A DNA stretch of 5,273 bases from Chthonomonadaceae bacterium (GTDB lineage Bacteria; Armatimonadota; Chthonomonadetes; Chthonomonadales; Chthonomonadaceae), in NCBI GenBank assembly GCA_025355115.1, contig JANXLO010000607.1, positions 1 to 5,273 of the forward strand. The letters are read 5' to 3'. The stretch's first letter is position 1, and each line of letters begins with the position of its first letter. A model generated the notes under the pieces. It was not told the DNA's origin, searched no databases, and saw only the letters and a program-made list of their open reading frames with translations. A program made the position numbers and the translations under genes. This document shows positions 1 through 5,273 of this stretch, piece after piece.

Positions 1-911
1 CTGGCCGCGGCCGCGGCGCTGCTGCTCACCGAAGCCCTATCGACCTCCTCCGCAGTCGCCGTTCCCGCACCTCGATTCTTGTCCAGATCAGCCAGAATGC
101 CGGTCGTCAGCGGTTCATGAATCCAGTCCCGCATGATGCGAGCATAACGACCGTCCACCAGAATATTCCCAATGGCGCGGTTGATTGAGTCGCGAAGCTC
201 CGGCTCTCCTTTGCGCATCCACACGCCTACATACTCGCTTGTGAACAACCCGCCCGTCAACTCCAACTGCGGGTAGCCCTTTCGCAGGCTCTCCTTCAGA
301 GCGGGCAGATCGGCGACTGCGGCGTCCGATTTGCCGTTCACGACGTCAGTAAGCCCGTCCTCCAGCTTGTCAAACCGGTTGATATGCTCCTTCGGGACCC
401 CTAGCTTTTGAAGGGCATACTGACCCGTCGTCTCCTCCTGAACCGAGATGCGCCTGTCCTTGAGGTCGGTTAACTTGGTGACCGATGCATCACCCTTCCG
501 TCTTGCGATCGACTGTCCAGAGGGGAAATAGGGGCGGGAAAAGGCGGTCGTCTTTTTGCGCTCCTCTGTGATCGTCACTCCAGAAATAATGACATCGCAC
601 TTTCTCGCCTCGAGCGCGCCAAGAACTCCCGACCAGGACATCGGCATCCAGCGCACCTTTACGCCCAAGTCTCTGGCGATCTCATTTCCCATCTCGATGT
701 CGAAGCCGACCAGCTTCTGGCCCTCCTTGTATTCGAAGGGCGGGTAAGTAGCATCTGTAGCGATGACCAACTCCCCGCGCTGCCGAATGCCGTCCAGGCT
801 GCTCTGCGCCAACGCGATGCTTGCCGAAAGACTCAGCATTACAATTGCCAACGTTGTCAGCAGCTTTACCTGTGAGTTAATTGTTCGGAGAATGGCGGGG
901 ATGGTCAGCAT
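1..911 (-). CDS. ABC transporter family-3 solute-binding protein (polar amino acid type), 3' end outside window
   Basis: Periplasmic ligand-binding component of an ABC importer, most likely for an amino acid; 303 codons are visible and the frame is still open at base 1. Residues 1-36 look like a signal peptide: a basic residue, a hydrophobic run at about 17-34, then an ALAQ cleavage area. The SBP_bac_3 domain covers about 40-266. Its family signatures are DATYPPFEY (53-61), VGFDIE (68-73), and SGVTITEER followed by FSRPY (110-128). R118 aligns with the Arg that binds the ligand alpha-carboxylate in HisJ-like proteins, and D201 (in VADLP) with their amino-group-binding Asp. The ATG lies 14 bp after the GMC stop, with GAGGA 11 nt upstream, so it is probably cotranscribed. 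After the domain, about 37 residues of Ala/Ser/Thr-rich sequence end in an Ala run at the window edge. This is longer than a free-standing binding protein usually needs and suggests a linker to a fused permease domain, which is inferred. Substrate unknown. Confidence 0.9.
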   Translation of the reverse strand, partial: MLTIPAILRTINSQVKLLTTLAIVMLSLSASIALAQSSLDGIRQRGELVIATDATYPPFEYKEGQKLVGFDIEMGNEIARDLGVKVRWMPMSWSGVLGALEARKCDVIISGVTITEERKKTTAFSRPYFPSGQSIARRKGDASVTKLTDLKDRRISVQEETTGQYALQKLGVPKEHINRFDKLEDGLTDVVNGKSDAAVADLPALKESLRKGYPQLELTGGLFTSEYVGVWMRKGEPELRDSINRAIGNILVDGRYARIMRDWIHEPLTTGILADLDKNRGAGTATAEEVDRASVSSSAAAAA

Positions 912-922
912 GTTGCGGCAAT

Positions 923-927
923 TCCTC
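923..927 (-). promoter_or_regulatory. Ribosome binding site of the solute-binding protein gene
   Basis: GAGGA on the minus strand, 11 nt before the ATG at 909-911. It overlaps the TGA stop of the GMC gene (926-928), so translation of the two genes may be coupled. An in-frame TAA lies a little further upstream, which limits the possible start to this ATG or sites inside the gene. Confidence 0.6.
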
Positions 928-2569
928 AGAGCTGCTTTGCAATATTTTTAGCGGAGCGGAATGCCAGGGCCATTACAGTAAGGACTGGATTGAAACCGCC
1001 GTTTGTGACGTGCAGGGAAGCGTCTGCGACGTACAGATTGTCGTGGGCGTGAACCCGGCCCCACCTGTCCGTGACGGAGGACATTGGATCGTCTCCCATA
1101 CGGCAGGTGCCCGCCTGATGCTGCCCGGCGCTCATTCCCAGGCTTGGCGGGCCACCCCACACTCTGGTCGCTCCGCTCGACTCCATCCACTCCCTTGCGC
1201 GCTCGTACATGAACTGCGCGGTTCGCACAGTTTCCGGGTGCGTCGTTCCCGAAAGCTTGGCGACCGGAATTCCGAATCGATCCTGCACATTCAGCGCGAT
1301 TTGAACGCGGCATTCCGGATTGGGGATGTCCTGCACAGGCCCCATGATATGGATAGTCCTGCCGAAATTCTCGCGCATCCAGCGTTTGTTGGCCGCACCC
1401 CAGCGTGGCACGTCGGGTGGGAGGGAGCCGCGCCAGAAAATGATAGGAAGCTTCGTGAACTCATTCGCCAGCATTCCGCCGCCGATGATGCCCGCGTTGC
1501 CGTGGTTAAACTGGCTCGTCGCGATGGAAACCCCGGGGCCAAGACCGTCGTGGGTGATCTCCTCGAACAGGCCGTTGACGCCCGGATAGAAATGTCCTTG
1601 CAGGCTCCGTCCGACGAGGTCATGTTCATTTCCAAGGCCATTCTGATGCATCGCCGACCTGGAGTTCAGTAGTAGTCTCGCCGTTTCGATTGCTCCGCTC
1701 GAAGCAATCACGACCTTTGCTCTTGCTGACTCCCTTACGATTGCGCCTTCCTGCTCCTTCAAATAGGTGACTCCGGTAACGTTCCCGCGCTCATCGACGT
1801 CTACACGCTCCGTCATCGCATGGGTGATTAGCTCACAATTTCCTGTCGATAGCCCGCGTGGGATGAGGGTGTTCTGTGTGCCGTTTTTACCGTTCGAGGG
1901 GCATGAGAATCCCACGCAGTAGCTGCACTGAACGCAGGCGGGGCGACCGAGGTAGGGCTTCGTATTGATGAGCATCGGTACAGGATGCGTCTTCCAACCA
2001 AGTTTTTCGGCGCCTCGCTGAAGAACACTTCTGCTCGGATTGCCGGGGATTGGCGGCAAGGGGAAGCCCTTTACGCGAACGGACTTGTAGGCGTTCGCCT
2101 CGTCGTCCCCCGCAACTCCAATCTCCCACTCCGCCTGCTCATAGTACGGGGCAAGCTCCGCATAGTCCAGAGGCCAGTCGGCGAGCGAGCTATGCTCTGG
2201 AACCCCATAGGTGGAGGCCATGCGAAAATCCTGCTCTCGAAATCGCCAAGCCTGCGCTCCATAAACCTGTGTGCCGCCGCCCACCATCGCCGCATTGTTC
2301 TGGTAGCCGCCCTCGTGCGGCTTAACGAGATGCTCGCGGCCCTGCGCATCTACGAGGACACGGGGATTGCCGTTCTCCTCCGGACCTGCATTGTGCCCAT
2401 AAGGCGAGTGGCGCTGATTGCGGAGATGGTCACGGCCCATTTCCACAAAGCTCAGCTTCGGCCCGCGCTCCAGCAGCAGAACGTGCTTGCCCGCCTCAGC
2501 CAGCACGCCTGCCATTATCCCCCCGCCCGCGCCAGCTCCCACAATTATCACATCGTATGTCTTCGTCAT
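926..2569 (-). CDS. GMC-family FAD-dependent dehydrogenase, large subunit (glucoside 3-dehydrogenase / gluconate 2-dehydrogenase-like)
   Basis: Flavoprotein of 547 aa that oxidises an alcohol group of a sugar or related polyol; the exact substrate cannot be read from sequence. An N-terminal Rossmann motif, GAGAGG (11-16), is followed by E34 at the end of beta-2 for the FAD ribose. The GMC_oxred_C end holds HQAGTCRMG (483-491, preceded by G) and a NLYVADAS block (511-518), then GFNPVLTV. H484 aligns with the catalytic His of glucose oxidase, and N527 takes the place of its second His, the His/Asn pair seen in many GMC enzymes. A cysteine cluster at C212, C215, C218 and C223 (CX2CX2CX4C) suggests an Fe-S site, as in the Fe-S-containing GMC sugar dehydrogenases. 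No signal peptide is visible. The open frame extends up to 2770, but that part overlaps the small-subunit gene. No ATG, GTG or TTG occurs in frame between the small-subunit stop and this ATG, and the Rossmann strand begins just after it, so ATG 2567-2569 is chosen despite a weak ribosome site. The small-subunit gene ends 59 bp upstream. Confidence 0.93.
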   Translation of the reverse strand: MTKTYDVIIVGAGAGGGIMAGVLAEAGKHVLLLERGPKLSFVEMGRDHLRNQRHSPYGHNAGPEENGNPRVLVDAQGREHLVKPHEGGYQNNAAMVGGGTQVYGAQAWRFREQDFRMASTYGVPEHSSLADWPLDYAELAPYYEQAEWEIGVAGDDEANAYKSVRVKGFPLPPIPGNPSRSVLQRGAEKLGWKTHPVPMLINTKPYLGRPACVQCSYCVGFSCPSNGKNGTQNTLIPRGLSTGNCELITHAMTERVDVDERGNVTGVTYLKEQEGAIVRESARAKVVIASSGAIETARLLLNSRSAMHQNGLGNEHDLVGRSLQGHFYPGVNGLFEEITHDGLGPGVSIATSQFNHGNAGIIGGGMLANEFTKLPIIFWRGSLPPDVPRWGAANKRWMRENFGRTIHIMGPVQDIPNPECRVQIALNVQDRFGIPVAKLSGTTHPETVRTAQFMYERAREWMESSGATRVWGGPPSLGMSAGQHQAGTCRMGDDPMSSVTDRWGRVHAHDNLYVADASLHVTNGGFNPVLTVMALAFRSAKNIAKQL

Positions 2570-2628
2570 GCTTTGGTTATTCTCGTCTTGTGCTCTAAGC
2601 TTAATGATATCGTCGTCAGCAGTGTTGA

Positions 2629-3054
2629 CTAGGGTCTGCCCGCTTGATTGAATCCAACCATTTTCCAGGATTTCTCGTCGTGATTTCCGCCTTGCCCGGC
2701 ATCCGCGTAGTAGCCTTCGACCGTGTGGGAAATAAGAGTGTTGATAAATCCGGGGGCTGAGATGACCCAATGAGTCCCGGTAGTGCCCCGCTCCAAATTG
2801 GAAATCAGTGCATCCTGCCGGGCGGGGTAGAGGTCTGCGAAATGCTGGCCGTAAGCCGTCACTGCCTCCGCATCAATCGCGTCCAGACCCAGTCGGTAGA
2901 GGGGCAGTAGGCTCTTCGAATCGCTCTCCATCTGACGCAGAATGTAGTCTCCTCCGCCAGACTCCCATGCTCCGGGATAGTCGTCCGCGGGGATGATGCG
3001 ATCGAGTGCGGCTTGCAGAACTCTCATCTGGCTTTCTGTGAACAACTTGTCCAA
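2629..3054 (-). CDS. Gluconate 2-dehydrogenase subunit 3 family protein (GMC dehydrogenase small subunit), TTG start
   Basis: Small partner subunit (141 aa) of a membrane- or periplasm-type GMC dehydrogenase; in characterised relatives it is needed for folding, maturation or export of the flavoprotein. Family marks are IIPADDYPGAW (20-30) with ESGGGDYI (31-38) near the N terminus, and HTVEGYYADAGQGGN (110-124) with SWKMVGF (129-135) at the C terminus. The start is TTG (3052-3054), supported by GAGG 7 nt upstream and by alignment to the usual family N terminus. The next Met, at residue 10, would cut into the first helix. There is an in-frame TAG only 9 codons upstream of the TTG, so no longer N terminus is possible and there is no Tat or Sec signal, although many family members have a Tat signal. 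It lies 4 bp after the HEAT gene stop and 59 bp before the GMC gene, which fits a cotranscribed dehydrogenase pair. Confidence 0.9.
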   Translation of the reverse strand: MDKLFTESQMRVLQAALDRIIPADDYPGAWESGGGDYILRQMESDSKSLLPLYRLGLDAIDAEAVTAYGQHFADLYPARQDALISNLERGTTGTHWVISAPGFINTLISHTVEGYYADAGQGGNHDEKSWKMVGFNQAGRP

Positions 3055-3058
3055 TCTC

Positions 3059-3724
3059 TCACCTCGTCTCCAAAATTTCTATCGCCTGGAGGACGGTCTG
3101 TCTGAGCGTCGGCTCCGGATGGCTTGCCCAGAGACGCAGTTGAGCGAGCGCGCGAGCATCGCCAAGCTCTCCCAGGGCAGCTGCAGCCGAGCGCCGAAGC
3201 AGCAAAGCTGTAGCATCTCTAACTTGAACGTCTGCCTTGACGACTCCCAGGCGGTGCAGTGTATTGCCAGTCCATGCTCGTAGCGGATTTCGCTCGGCGT
3301 ACAGACCACGTAGCCGTATTTGCTCCGCATACTCCTCCGCGAGAAAGTCTGCGTTCTCAAGAATGGCGATCAGCGGATCAACCGCGCTCAGGTCGCCAAT
3401 CTGCGCGATGGCGATGGTAAAGACCGGGTTGGCTTCGGCGACGAAGGCCTCCAGCAACGGCTTGACCGCGGCAACGGCCTTTCTGCGGCCCAATGCCTCC
3501 GCGGCGAACAGCGACACCATGCTATCGCGCTCCACCAACAGCCCGATAAGAGCGTCCGTCGCCTCCGAGCCAAGTCCGGTGAGTCGCTCGTAGACTTTCT
3601 CACGCCGATCCAGCAGAGCATAGAACGTGGGATCTATTTCACTGCTGGCCGCTTCGCGGGCGATCTGCTTCAGTTCGCCGATGAGCTCTTTCAGCATTTC
3701 GACAGAAACGGACGAGCTGCTCAC
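3059..3724 (-). CDS. HEAT-repeat (PBS-lyase-type) protein of unknown function
   Basis: A 221-aa alpha-helical protein with no recognised catalytic motif. An N-terminal amphipathic helix (about 8-26) and a charged segment (30-52) lead into HEAT-like helix pairs: LFAAEALGRRKAVAAVKPLLEAF (72-94) with its repeat partner IAIAQIGDLSAVDPLIAILEN (104-124), then RSAAAALGELGDARALAQLRLW (178-199). The two conserved cores are the xxAAxALG.x.G type, alternating with short loops. There is no signal peptide or membrane segment, so it is predicted cytoplasmic. The start is GTG (3722-3724), overlapping the DUF1080 stop TGA (3721-3723) as GTGA, a classic coupling overlap. An AGGGA stretch lies very close to it, and ATG at residue 10 is an alternative. 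Its fixed place between a keto-glycoside-type enzyme and a dehydrogenase pair suggests a scaffold or assembly role, but this is only inferred from position. Confidence 0.85.
   Translation of the reverse strand: MSSSSVSVEMLKELIGELKQIAREAASSEIDPTFYALLDRREKVYERLTGLGSEATDALIGLLVERDSMVSLFAAEALGRRKAVAAVKPLLEAFVAEANPVFTIAIAQIGDLSAVDPLIAILENADFLAEEYAEQIRLRGLYAERNPLRAWTGNTLHRLGVVKADVQVRDATALLLRRSAAAALGELGDARALAQLRLWASHPEPTLRQTVLQAIEILETR
3062..3065 (-). promoter_or_regulatory. Ribosome binding site supporting the TTG start of the small-subunit gene
   Basis: GAGG on the minus strand with a 7-nt spacer to TTG 3052-3054. It sits inside the last codons of the HEAT-repeat gene (stop TGA at 3059-3061), so the small subunit is probably translated by ribosomes finishing the upstream gene. 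It is the reason for preferring TTG over the internal ATG at 3025-3027. Confidence 0.6.
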
Positions 3725-4911
3725 TTCCCTACAGCCGGAAGCTCTGCAATGCGAATGTTACGGAAATCCAGGTCGGTGGTGGGGTCATGTCCCTGAAGGC
3801 TGATGACGCCCGCCCTCGTCCGAGCGCCCTTGCGCGCATTCGTCTGATCGACAGGGCGAGTGTCTGTGAAGTCGCAGACGAGTACTCCATTCACCCAGGA
3901 TGCGATGTGAGTCCCATGCGCGACGAGGGTCATTGTAAACCATTCACGATCCGACGAGACTACTTTACGAACAGGCATCCGGTTATAGACCGCTCCAGTG
4001 CCATAATCCACAGGCTTTGAGCGGTCTTCGCCTTCCCACTGATTGCGAATCTGATCCTCGTAGCCTTGCTGAAATTTGCCTGGCTCCGCGCGGAAGAAGA
4101 CACCGCTGTTGAGATGGTCGCCGTTCGAGTAGACCTCGATCTGGAGGACGAAATCGCCCCACTGCGCGATGGTCTGCAGGTCGCCGCGCCCGTTGTGGAC
4201 GTTCAGCCAGCCCTCTTTAGTGACGGAGAAGACCGACTTGTTGCCCTCCGGAGACAGCCATCCGGTAAGGTCTTTGCCGTTGAAGACGCTTTTTAATCCC
4301 AGTGGCCTCACGCGAATATTGCGGAACTGCACGGGCCGTGTGCCGTCGGAAAATAGGGAGACATGACCACGAGAGGGCTCCGGACGAATGGCTGTCCCTA
4401 TTGGCCCTCCATCCACTTTTCCTTCGAAGCTGCTGCCCCGCTGGATGAGATCGTATTTTACCCACGTGAACTTCGTTGAGGGGATAGCAGTATCTGTCCG
4501 CACACTGGTTTTCTTCCCAATCTTTAGCCCAGAGAGGATAGAGTTATGACTCGCGTCAAGCGGGACATCGATAGGGGCGCGAAGGGCGATGCCCGCCTGT
4601 CCCACATTTGCATGACAGACTTCAAAATGCAGCTCTATGTCCCCGAACTCCGTGGTGGTGCCCAAGACGCCTTCTTTGCCAGCATCGCACAGAAGAGTTC
4701 CGTCCACCACCCGCCAAGTCCCTTCCGCCCGTGAGATCCATCCATAGTCAGTTTGACCATCAAAGAGCTGAATCCAACCCTCGGAAATCTGTTTCGGGGT
4801 CAACGATACCGATTGTTGCTGTTTCCCCTGAGCGGACTTGGGAGGCTTTTGCGCGTGACTCCCAATGGGGATAAGCAGGGCAAATAGAATTAGAAACAGT
4901 CTGGGTCGCAT
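3721..4911 (-). CDS. Secreted protein with two DUF1080 (3-keto-disaccharide hydrolase/lyase-like) domains
   Basis: A 396-aa exported protein; the family (PF06439) has a concanavalin-like jelly-roll fold, and some members cleave 3-keto-glycosides. Residues 1-20 are a signal peptide: RPR, a hydrophobic core LFLILFALLIPIG, then SHA before Q21. A Lys/Gln-rich spacer (about 22-35) follows. Domain 1 spans about 45-203, beginning GWIQLFDG and ending VQFRNIRVRPL. Domain 2 spans about 206-390, beginning SVFNGKDLTGW, with SGVFFR (269-274), GYEDQIRN (283-290), GTGAVYN (304-310) and the closing SLQGHDPTTDLDFRNIRI (371-388). Domain 2 keeps the family signatures; domain 1 lacks the GVFFR/YExQI blocks and is more divergent, so domain 2 is the likelier active unit. 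It is the first gene of the minus-strand series, with GAGG 5 nt before the ATG, and it overlaps the HEAT gene by 4 bp. The substrate and whether it acts as hydrolase or lyase cannot be told from sequence. Confidence 0.92.
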   Translation of the reverse strand: MRPRLFLILFALLIPIGSHAQKPPKSAQGKQQQSVSLTPKQISEGWIQLFDGQTDYGWISRAEGTWRVVDGTLLCDAGKEGVLGTTTEFGDIELHFEVCHANVGQAGIALRAPIDVPLDASHNSILSGLKIGKKTSVRTDTAIPSTKFTWVKYDLIQRGSSFEGKVDGGPIGTAIRPEPSRGHVSLFSDGTRPVQFRNIRVRPLGLKSVFNGKDLTGWLSPEGNKSVFSVTKEGWLNVHNGRGDLQTIAQWGDFVLQIEVYSNGDHLNSGVFFRAEPGKFQQGYEDQIRNQWEGEDRSKPVDYGTGAVYNRMPVRKVVSSDREWFTMTLVAHGTHIASWVNGVLVCDFTDTRPVDQTNARKGARTRAGVISLQGHDPTTDLDFRNIRIAELPAVGK

Positions 4912-4916
4912 GGCTA

Positions 4917-4920
4917 CCTC
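4917..4920 (-). promoter_or_regulatory. Ribosome binding site of the DUF1080 gene
   Basis: GAGG on the minus strand, 5 nt before the ATG at 4909-4911. It begins 3 nt after the inverted repeat described at 4924-4954, so a hairpin in the leader RNA could mask or expose it. Confidence 0.6.
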
Positions 4921-4923
4921 GCT

Positions 4924-4954
4924 AAGATGGTTCCATCTTGTTCGGTAACCATCT
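4924..4954 (-). repeat. Three overlapping AGATGG-type half-sites forming alternative hairpins or an operator
   Basis: On the plus strand, AAGATGG (4924-4930) is followed by TT and then CCATCTT (4933-4939), a 7-bp inverted repeat. The same left arm, AGATGGTT (4925-4932), is also an exact 8-bp inverted repeat of AACCATCT (4947-4954), with 14 nt between. In the minus-strand mRNA the shared 3' arm can pair with either partner but not both, so two mutually exclusive stems can form just before the GAGG site. It could equally be a DNA operator with three half-sites for a repressor dimer; the regulator is not known. Confidence 0.55.
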
Positions 4955-5089
4955 CAGGAACTCCTGCCAGCTCACTGATCGCGCTTGAACATTCAAATGC
5001 TTACGTATCACCTCGTGTCGCGGCCATCGACCGAGTATTCAATGTAAATTGGATGTCCCGCGACTGGACTTTCCTCTCACTGCCAAATT

Positions 5090-5098
5090 TGCTATAAT
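5090..5098 (+). promoter_or_regulatory. Extended -10 sigma-70 promoter for the M20 peptidase gene
   Basis: TGCTATAAT: a perfect TATAAT (5093-5098) preceded by the TG-n extension at 5090-5091. The -35 is weak: TTTCCT at 5070-5075 with a 17-bp spacer matches only 3 of 6 consensus bases, which extended -10 promoters tolerate. Transcription would begin at about 5105, giving a leader of about 30 nt. Confidence 0.65.
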
Positions 5099-5121
5099 GA
5101 GGGACACTTCGCGATGAGAAT

Positions 5122-5126
5122 GGAGA
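5122..5126 (+). promoter_or_regulatory. Ribosome binding site of the M20 peptidase gene
   Basis: GGAGA ends 9 nt before the ATG at 5136-5138. Two nearer upstream ATGs (5114 and 5120) are in another frame that stops after about 20 codons, so the start at 5136 is preferred. Confidence 0.6.
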
Positions 5127-5135
5127 GTTTCCTAA

Positions 5136-5273
5136 ATGCTGAAAATCCCGACCGACCCAAATGTGCAGCGGCTTCATAGCTGGATCGATTCTCACGAGGA
5201 TGATATAGTTAAGGCGCTACAGGGAGTGCTGAGAATCCCCAGTGTGGGAACTGAGGCGGCGGGGCCTAACGCG
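5136..5273 (+). CDS. M20-family metallopeptidase (dipeptidase/deacylase-like), N-terminal fragment
   Basis: Only the first 46 codons are in the window and the frame is open at the right edge. The visible part has the usual M20 beginning: a helix (about 10-32: VQRLHSWIDSHEDDIVKAL then QGVL) followed by RIPSVGTE (33-40), matching the L..L+RIPSVS block that precedes the catalytic domain in M20/M25 peptidases and carboxypeptidase-like dipeptidases. There is no signal peptide, so it is predicted cytoplasmic. The zinc-binding His/Asp/Glu residues of the family lie further on and cannot be checked here. It is divergent from the DUF1080-GMC series and has its own promoter, so it need not share their role; a link through peptide or amino-acid use would fit the amino-acid-type binding protein at the other end, but this is speculative. 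Confidence 0.7.
   Translation, partial: MLKIPTDPNVQRLHSWIDSHEDDIVKALQGVLRIPSVGTEAAGPNA

Larger units (their letters stand above)
4912..5135. other. Divergent intergenic region between the DUF1080 and M20 peptidase genes
   Basis: 224 bp without a supported gene. It contains the plus-strand promoter (about 5090-5098), the AGATGG-type repeats before the DUF1080 start (4924-4954), a short TTGAA-CA-TTCAA inverted repeat at 4985-4996, and a CAAT-GTAA-ATTG repeat at 5040-5051. No convincing sigma-70 promoter for the minus-strand series was found by eye; the minus strand has only poor matches such as AATACT around 5035-5040, with no partner -35 at the right distance. Confidence 0.7.

Noticed and set aside
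7..14. NotI-like GCGGCCGC string, as a possible vector or cloning join
   Set aside because: It reads as in-frame Ala codons continuing the Ser/Ala-rich tail of the binding protein, and nothing else nearby looks like vector.
881..1672. Long plus-strand open frame opposite the GMC gene (263 codons)
   Set aside because: It is antisense to conserved GMC C-terminal motifs, its translation shows no recognisable domain, and it has the Arg/His/Pro-rich look of a shadow frame in GC-rich DNA.
1985..2632. Plus-strand open frame of 215 codons opposite the GMC N-terminal half
   Set aside because: It lies opposite the Rossmann and cysteine-cluster coding sequence, has no supporting ribosome site and no domain resemblance.
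2570..2770. 67-residue N-terminal extension of the GMC protein
   Set aside because: Most of it is an out-of-frame reading of the conserved small-subunit C terminus; the FAD motif expected at the family's N terminus begins right after the ATG at 2567-2569.
4985..4996. TTGAA-CA-TTCAA inverted repeat
   Set aside because: Five-base arms in an AT-rich patch are expected by chance; without conservation it cannot be called an operator.
5114..5179. Short plus-strand leader peptide starting at ATG 5114 or 5120
   Set aside because: It has about 20 codons, no ribosome site of its own and no attenuator-like structure or run of a single amino acid; it is more likely a chance frame overlapping the peptidase start.
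5001..5195. 64-codon minus-strand open frame across the divergent promoter and the peptidase start
   Set aside because: It overlaps the peptidase start and the extended -10 promoter on the other strand, and shows no ribosome site or family resemblance.

Overview
The window is about 58-60 % GC by eye and protein-dense, with one tight minus-strand gene series and one divergent plus-strand gene. The combination of a tandem DUF1080 protein, a short HEAT-repeat protein, a gluconate-2-dehydrogenase-subunit-3-like protein and a GMC oxidoreductase resembles Acidobacteriota (Terriglobia-type soil bacteria). That assignment is from recollection of gene neighbourhoods, with moderate confidence. No mobile element, CRISPR array, tRNA or rRNA was seen.

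Layout, right to left in the direction of minus-strand transcription: a 224-bp divergent intergenic region (4912-5135); a secreted two-domain DUF1080 (3-keto-glycoside hydrolase/lyase-like) protein (3721-4911); a HEAT-repeat protein that overlaps it by 4 bp (3059-3724); a GMC-dehydrogenase small subunit starting at TTG 4 bp further on (2629-3054); the GMC flavoprotein large subunit (926-2569); and, 14 bp after its stop, a family-3 ABC solute-binding protein that runs off the left edge (1-911) and may continue into a fused permease. On the plus strand, the start of an M20-type metallopeptidase (5136 to the right edge) is driven from a clear extended -10 promoter.

How the parts may work together: the FAD enzyme plus small subunit has the make-up of a glucoside 3-dehydrogenase-type complex, which oxidises the C3 hydroxyl of sugars or glycosides. 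DUF1080 proteins include enzymes that cleave 3-keto-glycosides. The four overlapping or closely spaced genes are therefore plausibly a keto-glycoside (oxidise, then cleave) module. The solute-binding protein looks like an amino-acid importer, so its place at the end of the series is less easily explained. The DUF1080 protein has a signal peptide, while neither dehydrogenase subunit has a visible Tat or Sec signal, so the compartments do not obviously match.

The DUF1080 leader carries three copies of an AGATGG-type half-site that can form two mutually exclusive hairpins just before the ribosome binding site. This is the main non-coding structure in the window.
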